The notes under the pieces: generated by a model
Databases searched by the model: none
The model's input: only the letters and a program-made list of their open reading frames with translations
What the model was told of the DNA's origin: nothing
Program-made: the position numbers and the translations under genes
NCBI RefSeq assembly: GCF_014192475.1
Contig: NZ_JACHXZ010000001.1
Coordinates: 728,012 to 792,011 of the forward strand
Reading direction: 5' to 3'
Length of the DNA stretch: 64,000 bases
From: Simiduia aestuariiviva
GTDB taxonomy: Bacteria > Pseudomonadota > Gammaproteobacteria > Pseudomonadales > Cellvibrionaceae
Part shown: positions 39,066 through 50,178 of the stretch, piece by piece
Position numbering within the stretch: the first letter of the stretch is position 1
Layout of the letters: every line of letters begins with the position of its first letter

Positions 39066-39089
39066 AGCACCTTGTTACAGCAAGGTGCT
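39066..39089 (-). repeat. Hairpin between smpB and NSS copy A
   Basis: Perfect 9-bp inverted repeat AGCACCTTG / CAAGGTGCT with a 6-nt loop. There is no T-tract on either strand, so it is more likely an mRNA end-stabiliser or weak terminator of smpB. Confidence 0.5.
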
Positions 39090-39150
39090 TAAGTAAAACG
39101 GCTGAGGTGGCGAATGCCGCAAGTCGCAGGGCGCGAAGATTGGGACTGAA

Positions 39151-39630
39151 CTAGCGGTTGTGGTCGCGCACAACGCGCTGCTTTTCCCGGTTCCAATCGC
39201 GCTCTTTTTCGACGTTGCGCTTATCGTGCTCGGCCTTACCCTTGGCCAGCGCCACGGCGGCTTTGACCAGGTGGTTCTTCCAGTAGAGTGCAGTGCAAAC
39301 GACCGTGTAGCCCTTTTGCTCGACCCCCTGTTGCAGCTGCGCCAATTCTCGTCGATTGAGCAACAGCTTGCGTTTGCGACTGGGCTCTGCCACATAGTGG
39401 GTCGAAACCGACTGCATGGGAGAGATCAGCGCGCCCATCAGCCACGCTTCGCCACGGTGAAACTGGACAAAGCTGTCCACTAACTGGACCTTGCCTGCGC
39501 GCAAGCTCTTTACTTCCCAGCCTTGCAGCTCAAGACCAGCCTCGAACTTTTCGCTCAGGGCATAGTCGAAGCGCGCCTTTTTATTTTGCGCAATGGTGTT
39601 GTCTGCGGGTTTTTTCTTTGGTTTAGCCAT
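39151..39630 (-). CDS. smpB: SsrA-binding protein SmpB
   Basis: 159-aa tmRNA-binding protein for ribosome rescue. After the lysine-rich start come [29 protein letters not shown], the oligonucleotide-binding core, and the basic C-terminal tail [21 protein letters not shown] that enters the empty mRNA channel. The ATG at 39630 gives the normal SmpB length; longer open frame upstream is not family-like. The gene lies alone between two sodium symporters, and ratA-rnfH lies divergently beyond the second one. In many relatives smpB sits directly opposite ratA. Confidence 0.96.
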   Translation of the reverse strand: MAKPKKKPADNTIAQNKKARFDYALSEKFEAGLELQGWEVKSLRAGKVQLVDSFVQFHRGEAWLMGALISPMQSVSTHYVAEPSRKRKLLLNRRELAQLQQGVEQKGYTVVCTALYWKNHLVKAAVALAKGKAEHDKRNVEKERDWNREKQRVVRDHNR

Positions 39631-39718
39631 AGGGCGGCGATTATATAGGGGTGCGTGATGGAGTGCTACAAGGCGAACGCGCTCGGCTGAGCCAAGCGCG
39701 TTCATGTGGTGGGTAGCC

Positions 39719-41152
39719 TTAGAAGCCGATGCTGGCCAGCAGCGAGCGGCCAAAGAACTTGATGGCGACGGTATTGATGAAGATCAACGCCAAGATCAGC
39801 GGGATAAAAGTACCCAGTGAAAAGTTCATGTAGCGCTCAAGGAAGGAGCCTTTAAAGCCGTCATCACCGGTTTCAAGCTCCTCGTTGAGGTTGGACTTCT
39901 TCCAGCGATAGATGACAAATAGACAAATTAGCAGGCCATTGAGCGGCAGAATCGTGTCGTAAAAAATGTCATAGACCACATCAAACAGCGACTTGGGCGA
40001 GCCTGCATAATGTACGAATTCCGTTAGCCAGCCCACCATGCCAAAAGATGCGGTACAGGCGATGGTGAACACAACCATACCGATATTCAGTATCAACAAG
40101 GCCTTTTTACGGCTGTAGCCTTTTTGGTCTACGAGGCTTGCCGCGGGCACTTCGATGATCGACACCAAGGAGGTTAGGGCTGCGAAGAACACCAACAAAA
40201 AGAAGACGCTGGCGACGACGCTGGCACCCATGTAGCCAATGCTGGTTTGCAGAGCCAGAAAAATCTTCGGCAAGAAAGTGAAGATAAGGCTTACCGAGGA
40301 ATCTGACAGCTGGGTTGGGTCGGTCTCGGGGTTAAAGCTGAAAATCGCAGGCAGGATCATTAGTCCGGCGCAGAAGGCCACACCGGTGTCTGCCAAGGCA
40401 ACCATTTTGGCAGAGCTGGTAATAGAGCTGCGCTTATCCATGTAAGAGCCGTAGGTAATTAAAATACCCATACCGAGACTGAGCGAAAAGAAGGCCTGAC
40501 CCAGGGCGCCGCTCACTACCGGCCCGGTGATTTTACTGAAGTCTGGGATCAGGTAGAACTTTAAACCGGTCATCGCGTTATCGCGTGTGAGCACGAAAAT
40601 CACCATGCCGATGAGCATCATAAATAGCGCGGGCATTAGGATCTTAGCGCTGCGCTCGATGCCCTCTTTAACGCCGCCCACCAAAATGAGGTTGACGATA
40701 GCCACCACAATGGCGAGGTGGATGAAGATGTTGCCATTGTTGATGAACGCACCAAAGGTGGCGGGGTCGGCAAGCACATCCAAGTCACCGGTCACGGCGC
40801 TGAATAAATACTCAAATAACCAAACCGTGATTACCGTGTAGAAGACGGCAATCATGAAGGGCGTGACGGTGGACAGCCAGCCGGCGATGCCCCACATGCG
40901 GTTGCCGTGGGTCAGGCTGGCATAGGCGCCCAGCGGACCCTTTGCGGAATGGCGACCCGTGGCCAATTCGGCCATCATCACAGGTAGGCAAATTACGAAA
41001 ACGAAAATGGCGTACATCAGGAGGAAGGCGCCGCCACCATTTTTCGCGGCGTTGACGGGAAACCCCACCAGATTACCAATGCCTACGGCGGAGCCCGCGG
41101 CGGCAAGAATAAACCCTAAACGGGAACCGAATTGCTCTCTGGGTGCAGTCAT
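39719..41152 (-). CDS. Neurotransmitter:sodium symporter family transporter (copy B)
   Basis: 477-aa NSS transporter with about 12 hydrophobic segments. TM1 has [18 protein letters not shown], followed by [12 protein letters not shown]. It is a clear but diverged paralogue of the gene at 37655, with longer C-terminal segments. The ATG at 41152 is preferred over an in-frame GTG at 41161 because GAAG is spaced about 8 nt from it. It sits between smpB and ratA, so it interrupts the usual smpB/ratA adjacency. Na+-coupled amino acid uptake is inferred from family. Confidence 0.88.
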   Translation of the reverse strand: MTAPREQFGSRLGFILAAAGSAVGIGNLVGFPVNAAKNGGGAFLLMYAIFVFVICLPVMMAELATGRHSAKGPLGAYASLTHGNRMWGIAGWLSTVTPFMIAVFYTVITVWLFEYLFSAVTGDLDVLADPATFGAFINNGNIFIHLAIVVAIVNLILVGGVKEGIERSAKILMPALFMMLIGMVIFVLTRDNAMTGLKFYLIPDFSKITGPVVSGALGQAFFSLSLGMGILITYGSYMDKRSSITSSAKMVALADTGVAFCAGLMILPAIFSFNPETDPTQLSDSSVSLIFTFLPKIFLALQTSIGYMGASVVASVFFLLVFFAALTSLVSIIEVPAASLVDQKGYSRKKALLILNIGMVVFTIACTASFGMVGWLTEFVHYAGSPKSLFDVVYDIFYDTILPLNGLLICLFVIYRWKKSNLNEELETGDDGFKGSFLERYMNFSLGTFIPLILALIFINTVAIKFFGRSLLASIGF

Positions 41153-41324
41153 AGATGTCACTTCTTCTATTATTTTTTGTTACGTATTGTGGGTGCCAAG
41201 GTCAGGATCTGGCATCAAGGAGACGATCTTAACAGCCTTTGCCGCAAGTCGGCACTGGTCGCCGCCGTTAGCAATGGCTAGAATGCCGTTCCTTTAGTGT
41301 TCCCAGATCCACGGTGGCGAACGT

Positions 41325-41759
41325 ATGGCCAAAATAGAGCGCAGTGCGCTGGTGCGCTTTTCCTGTGAACAGATGTTCGCGCTGGTGAACGATGTGGCGC
41401 GCTATCCAGAATACATGCCCGGTTGTGTTAACGCCGAGGTGTTGTCGCAAACCGACGCCTCGCTCTCGGCCAGATTGACCCTCAAGGCGGCCGGTATTGA
41501 GCAAAGTTTTGTCACCTGTAATCAGCTGCAGCCACCTGAGCGTATGGATATGGCCTTGGTAGAGGGGCCGTTCAAGCGATTTAATGGGTGCTGGCAATTT
41601 TTGGCGCTGGGCGATTTGGGCTGCAAAGTCATCTTTAGTGTTGAGTTCGAACTCAGCAATGGGTTGGTGGCGCTGGCTGCCGGTAAGGTATTTGAATCTG
41701 TGGCATCGCAGCAGGTGGATAGCCTGTGCAAGCGGGCCGAGCAACTCTATAAAGCTTGA
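41325..41759 (+). CDS. ratA: SRPBCC/COQ10-like protein RatA
   Basis: 144-aa START-like (SRPBCC) protein. MFALVNDVARYPEYMPGC at the start, NGLVALAAGKVF and a C-terminal amphipathic helix with KRAEQLY match RatA/COQ10. Homologues bind ubiquinone; E. coli RatA was also described as a toxin that blocks ribosome subunit joining. It pairs with rnfH, starting 10 bp later, as is usual. Divergent from NSS copy B. Confidence 0.9.
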   Translation: MAKIERSALVRFSCEQMFALVNDVARYPEYMPGCVNAEVLSQTDASLSARLTLKAAGIEQSFVTCNQLQPPERMDMALVEGPFKRFNGCWQFLALGDLGCKVIFSVEFELSNGLVALAAGKVFESVASQQVDSLCKRAEQLYKA

Positions 41760-41768
41760 GGGGGTAGG

Positions 41769-42092
41769 ATGCCAGATCGTGATTTAATTCGGGTGGAGGT
41801 CGCCTACGCGCTGCCGACGCAACAGAAAATCATTGCGTTATTGGTGGAGCCGGGAACCACGGCCTACCAAGCGGTCGTGCGCTCAAACATTGTCGAACAT
41901 TTTAAAGACCTGGATATCGAAACCGCCAAAATGGGTATATTTGGGCAAGCACTGGGTACCAAGGGGCTAAAGCCCGCGCGTGAACACGAGTTGCAAGAGG
42001 GGGATCGCGTCGAGATCTACCGGCCACTGACCGCCGACCCTAAAGAGGCCCGTCGCCGGCGCGCGGAAAAGGCGAAAACAGGTGATAGCTAA
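41769..42092 (+). CDS. rnfH: RnfH family ubiquitin-like protein (RatB)
   Basis: 107-aa beta-grasp protein of the RnfH/UPF0125 family. Motifs: IRVEVAYALPTQQKI, MGIFGQALG, then EGDRVEIYRPLTADPKEARRRRA, which ends the family signature. Function is unsettled; always found beside ratA, and in some bacteria with Rnf genes. GGGTAGG precedes its ATG. Ends at a bidirectional terminator shared with bamE. Confidence 0.92.
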   Translation: MPDRDLIRVEVAYALPTQQKIIALLVEPGTTAYQAVVRSNIVEHFKDLDIETAKMGIFGQALGTKGLKPAREHELQEGDRVEIYRPLTADPKEARRRRAEKAKTGDS

Positions 42093-42119
42093 CCCTGCTT
42101 CACTCGAGTCATACAAAAC

Positions 42120-42145
42120 AAAAGGCCCGCATGTGCGGGCCTTTT
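42120..42145. terminator. Bidirectional terminator between rnfH and bamE
   Basis: Perfect 12-bp arms AAAAGGCCCGCA / TGCGGGCCTTTT with a 2-nt centre; T-tract on both strands. Confidence 0.92.
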
Positions 42146-42162
42146 AGCATCAACCGAAGCCG

Positions 42163-42624
42163 CTATTGGTCGGTGGATATTGTATCTTCTGCGGCCTGTG
42201 CGGCGGTTTCTTCAGCCTGAGCGGCCTCATCTGCAGTTGGCAGCGCTTCTGTGTCTTGTACCGGCGTTTTGCGGTAATCGCCTTCAAAGCGCGCCAGCTG
42301 GTCGCCATCAAAATAGACGGTGAAAAGGTTTTTCTTGGTTTCGCCCTTTGGGTCTTTTAGCGTCCAAATATAGTCCCAGCGATCGGCGTGAAAGGTGTCT
42401 TCCACCAGCGGGGTGCCCAGCACAAAGCGCACTTGGCGACGGGTCATGCCGGTTTGCAACTGTTCTACCATCTCCTCAGTGACGATGTTGCCTTGCTGTA
42501 CGTAAATTTTGTACACGCCAGGGAATTGAAAGTAGCTACAGCCACCGAGCAACAATAGGCTGCACAGGAGGGCGGTTTTAAGGGTGGTCAGGTGCGCAAC
42601 GGCGGCGCGGAACAGGGACAACAT
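42163..42624 (-). CDS. bamE: Outer membrane assembly lipoprotein BamE
   Basis: 153-aa lipoprotein of the BAM complex. Lipobox LLGGC with C29; SmpA/OmlA fold with GNIVTEEMVEQLQTGMTRRQV, FVLGTPLVEDTFHADRWDY and a final strand. An Ala/Glu-rich tail (about 130-153) is longer than in E. coli BamE (113 aa), as in Pseudomonas OmlA. The ATG at 42624 with GGAAG 7 nt ahead is chosen over an open frame to 42684. Divergent from fur, 72 bp apart, the usual OmlA-Fur arrangement. Confidence 0.93.
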   Translation of the reverse strand: MLSLFRAAVAHLTTLKTALLCSLLLLGGCSYFQFPGVYKIYVQQGNIVTEEMVEQLQTGMTRRQVRFVLGTPLVEDTFHADRWDYIWTLKDPKGETKKNLFTVYFDGDQLARFEGDYRKTPVQDTEALPTADEAAQAEETAAQAAEDTISTDQ

Positions 42625-42696
42625 CGTAGGGCTTCCACAAACTTGAGCGAACGGGGATAATACCGGACTCGCCAGATACTGCATAGAGGATGCTAG

Positions 42697-43104
42697 ATGA
42701 CTTCAGAAAATCAGGAATTGCGCAAGGCTGGCCTAAAGGTCACGCTGCCACGAGTGAAAATTTTGCAGATTTTGGAGTCTGATGGCAGTCACCACTACAG
42801 CGCTGAAGAGGTCTACAAGGCGTTGTTGGATCAGGGCGAAGACGTGGGTTTGGCGACTGTCTACCGCGTGTTGACGCAGTTTGAAACGGCGGGGCTGGTG
42901 ACGCGACACAATTTTGATGGCGGCCATTCTGTGTTCGAAATCGATCGCGGCGATCATCACGACCACATGGTGTGCATGGAAACGGGCAAAGTGATCGAGT
43001 TTCACAACAGTGAAATTGAAGCCCTGCAGGAAAAAATTGCAGCGGAACATGGCTATGAGCTCACAGACCACAATCTTGTGCTGTACGTAAAGCCGATAAA
43101 GTAG
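42697..43104 (+). CDS. fur: Ferric uptake regulator Fur
   Basis: 135-aa iron-sensing repressor. Winged helix about 1-80 (LKVTLPRVKILQIL, DVGLATVYRVLTQFETAGLV); metal sites in HSVFEIDRGDHHDHMVC and the C-terminal dimerisation domain ending LVLYVKPIK. As in Pseudomonas Fur, only one Cys remains of the CxxC seen in enterobacteria. Divergent from bamE and convergent with recN; a shared terminator follows. Confidence 0.96.
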   Translation: MTSENQELRKAGLKVTLPRVKILQILESDGSHHYSAEEVYKALLDQGEDVGLATVYRVLTQFETAGLVTRHNFDGGHSVFEIDRGDHHDHMVCMETGKVIEFHNSEIEALQEKIAAEHGYELTDHNLVLYVKPIK

Positions 43105-43131
43105 GTGTGCACACCCTTTACTAAGCATTGT

Positions 43132-43159
43132 AAAAAAGGCCGCATTAGCGGCCTTTTTT
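43132..43159. terminator. Bidirectional terminator between fur and recN
   Basis: Perfect 12-bp arms AAAAAAGGCCGC / GCGGCCTTTTTT with loop ATTA. Confidence 0.94.
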
Positions 43160-43197
43160 GTGGTCTGGTCCCCGTGTTAGCGGGACCCGTAGCCGCG

Positions 43198-44856
43198 CTA
43201 CTGGGCCATGGCCAGCATCTCGCGGGCGTGGGCTCGCGACTGCTCGGTGAGCTCCACGCCGCCGAGCATGCGCGCAATTTCCTCCGCTTTTGCGTCGCCT
43301 TCGAGCGCCACCAAGGTCGATTGGCTAGCTGCTTTTCGGTTGGTTTTACGCACTTGCAGGTGCTGGTGGGCCTTACTGGCTACCTGCGCAAGGTGGGTGA
43401 CACACAACACCTGACCGGATTTGCCCAGCTGGCGCAGTAGGCGGCCCACAATATCCGCTGTCGCCCCGCCAATACCCACATCAACTTCATCAAAAATGAG
43501 CGTGGGTATGGTGGATTTGTTGGCCATACACACCTGAATGGCCAAGCTGATACGCGACAGTTCACCGCCCGAGGCCACCTTGGCAAGACTGCGATGGGGT
43601 TGGCCGGGGTTGGTGCTGACCAACACCTCAAGCTCCTCAAGCCCGCTGGCACTAGGTACACATTCGTTAAACGCAATTTCAATCGAGGCGTTGGCCATGG
43701 CCAGTTGCTGCAGTTGTCGATTCACTGCTCGCTCCAAGTGCATGGCGGCCTGACGGCGTTGTTGACTCAGCTCCAGGGCGAGTTTGCGGTATTCCGCTTC
43801 AGCCTTGTGGGCGTCTGCGGCCAATTGGTCGAGATCCACATCACCGCCGGACAGCTTGGCCAGCTCCTGAGCCAGTGACTGGTGTAGCTCACACAAATCC
43901 TGTGGGCTGACGCGGTGCTTTCGGGCAATTTGATAGATTGCGTCGAGCCGCTGCTCCAGCCATTGGAGCCGCGCCGGGTCGGCGTCAAAGCTGTCGATGT
44001 GTTGGTCGATGGCGTGCTGGGCTTCCTCCACCTGTATTTGGGCGTTCACCAGCAGTTGCTCTGCCTCCAGCAGATGCTCGGTTTTGTCGGGCAGACTGCG
44101 CAGCAGTTGTAAGCCCTTGTGGAGGTTTTCGAGCAGGCCCTGTTCGTCGTCGTTACACAGGGTTGCCAGCTGGTGGCTGGCGGTCATGACCGATTCGGCA
44201 TTGGCCAGTTGGCGGTGCTCGGTTTCCAGCGCATCCAACTCTTGAGGTTGCAGGTCTAGCTGATCTAACTCTTCTACCTGATAGCGCAGCAGTTGCGTGC
44301 GGGCGGATATTTCAGCATCGTTTTGCTGGCGCTGTTGAAGCTGCTCCTGCAATGACTGCCAGTTGCGCCAATGGGTTTTGACCGCTTGATACAGGCTGGT
44401 GTGGCCACCGTAGAGGTCAATGAGTGCGCGCTGATGATCTTTTTTTAGCAGCCGCTGGTGGGCGTGCTGACTGTGGATGTCGATCAGCAGCTCGCCCAAG
44501 CTGCGCAACTGGGTAAGCGTGGCGGACTGGCCGTTAATGTAGGCACGCGATCGACCGTCAGCACTGATTGTGCGGCGCAGTATGCACTCACTATCGGCCT
44601 CGAGTTCATGGCTGCTCAGCCACTGGCGGGCCTTGGCGAGTTGACTGACATCAAAGGTGGCTGAGATGTCGGCGCGGTCGGTGCCGCTGCGCACCTTGTC
44701 GGCATCGGCTTTGTCACCTAGCGCCATACCTAGCGCATCAAGCAGCAGTGATTTCCCGGCGCCGGTTTCACCGGTGATGGCGGTTAGGCCCTGATCCAGT
44801 TCCAGCGCTAATTGGTCGACGAGGGTGAAATTGTGAATGCTGAGATGTGTGAGCAT
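43198..44856 (-). CDS. recN: DNA double-strand break repair protein RecN
   Basis: 552-aa SMC-like repair ATPase. Walker A GETGAGKS (29-36), long coiled-coil arms about 150-370, signature VASGGELSRISLAIQ and Walker B LIFDEVDVGIGG. It brings broken ends together with RecA. A perfect LexA box lies 23 bp upstream of its ATG, consistent with strong SOS induction. Divergent from grpE, convergent with fur. Confidence 0.96.
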   Translation of the reverse strand: MLTHLSIHNFTLVDQLALELDQGLTAITGETGAGKSLLLDALGMALGDKADADKVRSGTDRADISATFDVSQLAKARQWLSSHELEADSECILRRTISADGRSRAYINGQSATLTQLRSLGELLIDIHSQHAHQRLLKKDHQRALIDLYGGHTSLYQAVKTHWRNWQSLQEQLQQRQQNDAEISARTQLLRYQVEELDQLDLQPQELDALETEHRQLANAESVMTASHQLATLCNDDEQGLLENLHKGLQLLRSLPDKTEHLLEAEQLLVNAQIQVEEAQHAIDQHIDSFDADPARLQWLEQRLDAIYQIARKHRVSPQDLCELHQSLAQELAKLSGGDVDLDQLAADAHKAEAEYRKLALELSQQRRQAAMHLERAVNRQLQQLAMANASIEIAFNECVPSASGLEELEVLVSTNPGQPHRSLAKVASGGELSRISLAIQVCMANKSTIPTLIFDEVDVGIGGATADIVGRLLRQLGKSGQVLCVTHLAQVASKAHQHLQVRKTNRKAASQSTLVALEGDAKAEEIARMLGGVELTEQSRAHAREMLAMAQ

Positions 44857-44878
44857 GGTGGGGCTCCTGCGGTCTTTG

Positions 44879-44894
44879 CTGTGTATTTATACAG
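44879..44894 (-). promoter_or_regulatory. LexA box of recN
   Basis: CTGTGTATTTATACAG fits the CTGT-N8-ACAG SOS consensus exactly and is nearly palindromic. It lies 23-38 bp upstream of the recN start codon. Confidence 0.9.
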
Positions 44895-44931
44895 TAAAAA
44901 TCGCTCTATGCAATCCCTGTGTGAAATTTCC

Positions 44932-44957
44932 CTTGAATGTCCGGTGAGAGGCCCCAT
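44932..44957 (+). promoter_or_regulatory. Sigma-32 promoter of grpE
   Basis: CTTGAA, 14-nt spacer, CCCCAT followed by ATA: identical to the core heat-shock consensus. It lies 63 bp upstream of the grpE start and 38 bp from the LexA box facing the other way. Confidence 0.92.
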
Positions 44958-45019
44958 ATAGCCTGCAATGTTTTTCTGGCGTCGCAGCGCCGACCTCGAC
45001 TTAATTGGAGCAACCCACA

Positions 45020-45592
45020 GTGACCACTGAACAAGACAACCCCCAGGTAGATCAGGCACAAGAAGCACCCCACGTAGAGGCCGTTGATACCTCTGAGAAC
45101 CCTGCTGATACGCCTGAGGAAAACAGCCTAGAGGCCCGCGTGGCGGAGTTGGAAGAAGCATTGCAGCAGGCAAAGGACAACGCGCTGCGGGCTGCGGCAG
45201 AGGCGCAAAATGCGCGCCGTCGCGCCGAGCAGGACGTTGAGAAAGCCCACAAGTTTGGCCAAGAGAAGATTGTGTCAGACATGTTGGTGGTGGCCGACAA
45301 TCTTGAGCGCGCGCTGGCGTCCGTGGAGGGCGCCGACGAGCAGTTTAAGCCCGTGACTGAAGGCTTGGAGCTGACCTTGAAATCCCTCATCGACGGACTC
45401 AAGCGCCACCAAGTGGTCCAGATTGATCCCAAAGGCGAGCCCTTTGACCCGCAATTTCATCAGGCGATGACCATGGTGCCCAACCCTGACATGGAGCCAA
45501 ACACCGTGATGGACGTGTTCCAGAAGGGTTACATGTTGCATGGCCGCCTAGTGCGACCCGCAATGGTAGTGGTGTCTAAAGCGCCAGAATAA
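45020..45592 (+). CDS. grpE: Nucleotide exchange factor GrpE
   Basis: 190-aa co-chaperone that releases ADP from DnaK. Acidic disordered N-terminus, a long coiled coil ([19 protein letters not shown] ... [12 protein letters not shown]), then the beta-wing with [14 protein letters not shown] and [22 protein letters not shown] at 45007 favours the GTG at 45020; a TTG at 45005 is also open. First gene of the grpE-dnaK-dnaJ chaperone group under a sigma-32 promoter. Confidence 0.95.
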   Translation: MTTEQDNPQVDQAQEAPHVEAVDTSENPADTPEENSLEARVAELEEALQQAKDNALRAAAEAQNARRRAEQDVEKAHKFGQEKIVSDMLVVADNLERALASVEGADEQFKPVTEGLELTLKSLIDGLKRHQVVQIDPKGEPFDPQFHQAMTMVPNPDMEPNTVMDVFQKGYMLHGRLVRPAMVVVSKAPE

Positions 45593-45616
45593 GGCTGAGA
45601 AAATACCTTGGTGGGG

Positions 45617-45646
45617 TTGAAAATCTGTCAACAGCGCCAATATAGA
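45617..45646 (+). promoter_or_regulatory. Possible dnaK promoter
   Basis: TTGAAA and TATAGA separated by 18 nt fit sigma-70. The same stretch (GTTGAA ... GCCAATATA) is also a weak sigma-32 match. It would give dnaK a start independent of grpE with a leader of about 110 nt. Confidence 0.4.
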
Positions 45647-45764
45647 CAGCAAGTAGCCGGCAAAGCGCAAACGCAGCCGCGAAACCTGACCAACATTGAA
45701 TGTCACTGGCGCAGTCAGCGACGCACGTTAAAGAATTTTACGATTAAGTAACTGGAGAATTTTC

Positions 45765-47699
45765 ATGGGTAGAATCATCGGTATCGACTTAGGCACCACC
45801 AACTCTTGTGTGGCTGTGCTTGACGGCGACAAGACGCGCGTCATTGAAAACGCTGAAGGTGATCGTACTACGCCCTCCATTGTAGCCTTTACCGATGACG
45901 GTGAAGTGCTGGTGGGCCAGAGTGCCAAGCGCCAGGCTGTCACCAATCCCCACAACACGCTGTTTGCCGTGAAGCGTCTGATCGGGCGCAAGTTCACCGA
46001 CGACGTGGTGCAGAAAGACATCAAAATGGTGCCCTACAAAATTGTTGGCGCCGACAACGGTGACGCATGGGTAGAAGTGAAGGGCGACCGCAAGGCCCCC
46101 CCACAGATCTCTGCCGAAGTGCTGAAGAAAATGAAAAAGACCGCCGAAGACTATTTGGGCGAGTCTGTGACCGAGGCGGTGATTACCGTACCGGCCTACT
46201 TCAACGATTCTCAGCGTCAGGCCACCAAAGACGCCGGTAAAATTGCCGGTCTGGAAGTGAAGCGCATCATCAACGAACCTACCGCAGCGGCACTGGCCTA
46301 CGGTATGGACAAGGTGAAAGGCGATCGCACCATCGCGGTATACGACTTGGGTGGCGGTACCTTTGATATCTCTATCATTGAAATTGCCGATGTTGATGGC
46401 GAACACCAGTTTGAAGTGTTGGCGACCAACGGTGACACCTTCTTGGGCGGTGAAGATTTTGACCTGCGCTTGATCGAGTACTTGGCAGAAGAGTTTAAAA
46501 AGACCAACGGCATCGACCTGCACAGCGATCCGCTGGCTTTGCAGCGTCTGAAAGAAGCCGCTGAAAAAGCCAAGATTGAATTGTCTTCTAGCCAGCAGAC
46601 CGAAGTGAACCTGCCTTACATCACTGCCGATGCGACGGGTCCCAAGCACTTGGTTGTGAAGCTGACGCGCTCGAAGCTTGAGTCGCTGGTTGAAGAGTTG
46701 GTTAAGCGCTCAATGGAGCCCGTCAAGCAGGCCTTGGCTGACGCCGACTTGTCCGTTGACGAAATTAACGACGTGATTTTGGTGGGCGGTCAGACCCGTA
46801 TGCCACTGGTGCAAAAATACGTGACCGATTTCTTCGGCAAAGAGCCACGCAAAGACGTTAACCCAGACGAAGCGGTAGCCATTGGTGCGGCTATTCAGGG
46901 TGCGGTGCTGTCTGGCGACGTAAAAGACGTATTGCTGTTGGACGTTTCACCCCTGACCTTGGGTATCGAAACCATGGGCGGTGTGGCTACGCCACTGATC
47001 GAAAAGAACACCACTATTCCCACCAAGAAGTCGCAGGTGTTCTCGACCGCGGAAGACAACCAAACGGCAGTGACCATTCACGTGGTACAGGGCGAGCGCA
47101 AGCAGGCGTCGCAGAATAAGTCGCTGGGTCGTTTTGACCTCGCAGACATTCCACCTGCGCCGCGCGGCATGCCACAAATTGAAGTGACGTTTGACATCGA
47201 CGCCAACGGTATTTTGAACGTGAGCGCGAAAGACAAGGCCACCGGCAAAGAACAGTCTATCGTCATCAAGGCTTCTTCGGGTTTGTCAGACGATGAAATC
47301 GAGAAAATGGTGCGAGATGCCGAGGCCAATGCCGAAGCGGATAAGAAGTTCGAAGAAGTTGTTACCGCTCGCAATACCTTGGACGGTTTGATTTCCGCCA
47401 CTAAGAAAACCCTCACTGAGGCGGGCGACAAGGCTACCGACGAAGAAAAGGCCGCCATTGAAGCCGCATTGAAAGAGGCGGAAGTTGCGGTGAAAGGTGA
47501 CGACAAGGCGGCGATGGAAGCGGCGACTCAGAAGTTGACCGAAGCCTCTGGCCCCGTGGCGCAGAAGATGTATGCCGAGCAAGCACAGGCCCAGCAAGCT
47601 GCTGGCGGTGCGCAGGCCGGTGCCGATCAAGCTGATGCCAAAGCCGATGACGGCGTAGTCGATGCCGAGTTTGAAGAGGTGAAAGACGATCAGAAGTAA
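45765..47699 (+). CDS. dnaK: Chaperone DnaK (Hsp70)
   Basis: 644-aa Hsp70. N-terminal ATPase begins [20 protein letters not shown]; phosphate loops [13 protein letters not shown] and [11 protein letters not shown]; linker [15 protein letters not shown]; substrate-binding beta domain and helical lid; the tail ends acidic ([10 protein letters not shown]) as in E. coli. With GrpE and DnaJ it refolds proteins and controls sigma-32. It sits 172 bp after grpE and 136 bp before dnaJ, with a hairpin in the latter gap. Confidence 0.98.
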   Translation: MGRIIGIDLGTTNSCVAVLDGDKTRVIENAEGDRTTPSIVAFTDDGEVLVGQSAKRQAVTNPHNTLFAVKRLIGRKFTDDVVQKDIKMVPYKIVGADNGDAWVEVKGDRKAPPQISAEVLKKMKKTAEDYLGESVTEAVITVPAYFNDSQRQATKDAGKIAGLEVKRIINEPTAAALAYGMDKVKGDRTIAVYDLGGGTFDISIIEIADVDGEHQFEVLATNGDTFLGGEDFDLRLIEYLAEEFKKTNGIDLHSDPLALQRLKEAAEKAKIELSSSQQTEVNLPYITADATGPKHLVVKLTRSKLESLVEELVKRSMEPVKQALADADLSVDEINDVILVGGQTRMPLVQKYVTDFFGKEPRKDVNPDEAVAIGAAIQGAVLSGDVKDVLLLDVSPLTLGIETMGGVATPLIEKNTTIPTKKSQVFSTAEDNQTAVTIHVVQGERKQASQNKSLGRFDLADIPPAPRGMPQIEVTFDIDANGILNVSAKDKATGKEQSIVIKASSGLSDDEIEKMVRDAEANAEADKKFEEVVTARNTLDGLISATKKTLTEAGDKATDEEKAAIEAALKEAEVAVKGDDKAAMEAATQKLTEASGPVAQKMYAEQAQAQQAAGGAQAGADQADAKADDGVVDAEFEEVKDDQK

Positions 47700-47733
47700 G
47701 TGTTGGCGTTAGCCAATTCTGTTGATCGAAAGT

Positions 47734-47771
47734 AACAAGGCGCGGCTTGTCATGAGTCGCGCCGTTGTTTT
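47734..47771 (+). terminator. Hairpin between dnaK and dnaJ, possible partial terminator
   Basis: AACAAGGCGCG pairs with CGCGCCGTTGTT (one bulged base) over a 13-nt loop and is followed by TT. It may lower dnaJ expression relative to dnaK. Confidence 0.55.
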
Positions 47772-47835
47772 AACCGAAGTGCATTAACCCGTACGAGCCA
47801 ACATTGCGCGCGTACCCCAACAAGTTACCAAACCT

Positions 47836-48963
47836 ATGTCTAAACGCGATTATTACGAAGTGCTGGGTGTTGAACGCGGCGTCGATGAAAAGGAATTGAA
47901 AAAGGCCTATCGTCGAGTTGCCATGAAGTATCACCCCGACCGTAACCCGGACGACAAGAGCGCCGAAGACAAATTCAAAGAGGCCAGTGAGGCCTATGAA
48001 GTGTTGTCGGATAGCCAGAAACGCGCCGCCTATGATCAATACGGTCACCGCGGCGTTGAAGGCATGGCTGGCGGTGGCGGCGGTCAGGGCTTCGGTAATT
48101 TCTCCGATATTTTTGGCGATGTGTTTGGCGATATCTTTGGTGGCGGAGGCGGCGGTAGAGGTCGTGGCGGTCCAGCGCGCGGTTCCGATTTGCGCTACAC
48201 GTTAGATCTCGATCTCGAAAGCGCTGTAAAAGGCACCACCGTAAAAATTAAAGTGCCAACGCTAGTGGCGTGTGAGCCCTGTAACGGTAGCGGCGCTAAG
48301 AAAGGCACTAATGCAAGCACCTGTACCACCTGTGGTGGCGTCGGACAGGTGCGCATGCAGCAAGGTTTTTTCTCTGTTCAACAAACTTGCCCCAACTGTC
48401 GCGGGCGCGGCACAATCATTACCGATCCCTGCACCAGCTGTCACGGACAGGGTCGCAAAGAAGAGACGCGCACGCTGTCGGTTAAGGTTCCACCCGGTGT
48501 GGATACGGGCGATCGAATTCGTCTGTCAGGCGAAGGTGAGGCGGGTGAAGCCGGTGGGCCACCTGGGGATTTATATGTGCAGGTCCACGTAAAAGACCAC
48601 GCAATTTTTGAGCGCGAGGGTCGCAATCTTTACTGTGAAGTGCCCATTAGTTTTGTCGACGCCGTCCTCGGTGGCGAGCTTGAAGTGCCCACGCTCGATG
48701 GGCGGGTCAAGTTAAAAGTGCCGGCTGAGACTCAAACTGGCAAGATGTTTCGTTTGCGCGGCAAGGGTGTAGTGCCTGTGCGCGGCGGTGCTGCGGGTGA
48801 CTTGATGTGTAAAGTCGTGGTTGAAACGCCCGTCAATTTGTCGAACAAGCAAAAACAAATGTTGCGCGATTTCCAAGAAACAATGGGCAACAGCAAGCAC
48901 TCACCTCGTCAGAATTCCTGGTTTGAAGGTATGAAAAATTTCTTCGGTGATATGAAGATATAG
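47836..48963 (+). CDS. dnaJ: Chaperone DnaJ (Hsp40)
   Basis: 375-aa class I J-protein. J domain with H33-P-D; Gly/Phe-rich region about 70-115; zinc region with four CxxCxGxG repeats ([32 protein letters not shown]); two C-terminal beta domains. Length equals E. coli DnaJ (376). It stimulates DnaK ATPase and delivers substrates. Last gene of the chaperone group; dapB follows after 49 bp. Confidence 0.98.
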   Translation: MSKRDYYEVLGVERGVDEKELKKAYRRVAMKYHPDRNPDDKSAEDKFKEASEAYEVLSDSQKRAAYDQYGHRGVEGMAGGGGGQGFGNFSDIFGDVFGDIFGGGGGGRGRGGPARGSDLRYTLDLDLESAVKGTTVKIKVPTLVACEPCNGSGAKKGTNASTCTTCGGVGQVRMQQGFFSVQQTCPNCRGRGTIITDPCTSCHGQGRKEETRTLSVKVPPGVDTGDRIRLSGEGEAGEAGGPPGDLYVQVHVKDHAIFEREGRNLYCEVPISFVDAVLGGELEVPTLDGRVKLKVPAETQTGKMFRLRGKGVVPVRGGAAGDLMCKVVVETPVNLSNKQKQMLRDFQETMGNSKHSPRQNSWFEGMKNFFGDMKI

Positions 48964-49003
48964 TGCAAGCGCTGCCGATTTTGATTGATTTTTTTAATGT
49001 TAA

Positions 49004-49819
<816 letters not shown>

Positions 49820-50178
49820 ATATCCACCGAATGCCCTTCAGTTGCCGTCACCTCTTAGGGTGATGGCACCGCTATACCCTTCTAGACTCACAAATCCTCT
49901 CACTCTGTCATTTGGTTATTTTGCCAGCGCTGACTATGCTCAATAGTACCTGTGGCTTTTAGCCTAGCTGCGGGCAGTGATCTGGCGATGACTGATTCAA
50001 GTCGCCAATTCCGATTTCGTTAAAGAATTAGATTGCGGGTTCGATAACCTGATTGTCCGGCAAGCGAGGGGCGGTTGGAACCGACACCTATCTAAGTCTG
50101 GCGGTGGTGTGCAAATAACCGAGGCTTACCGGCCGGGTGCAGTGCAATTGGGGCGCGTAACAACAAGGTGCAATGTAG
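49820..50178. other. Gap between dapB and chemoreceptor, no gene seen
   Basis: 359 bp. A 9-bp imperfect stem GCCGTCACC / GGTGATGGC (49844-49867) lies soon after the dapB stop but lacks a T-tract. No promoter could be assigned. AAGGTG eight nt before 50179 serves the chemoreceptor. Confidence 0.4.

Noticed and set aside
39017..39150. tmRNA gene beside smpB
   Set aside because: The interval is too short and lacks the tRNA-like ends and tag-coding segment.
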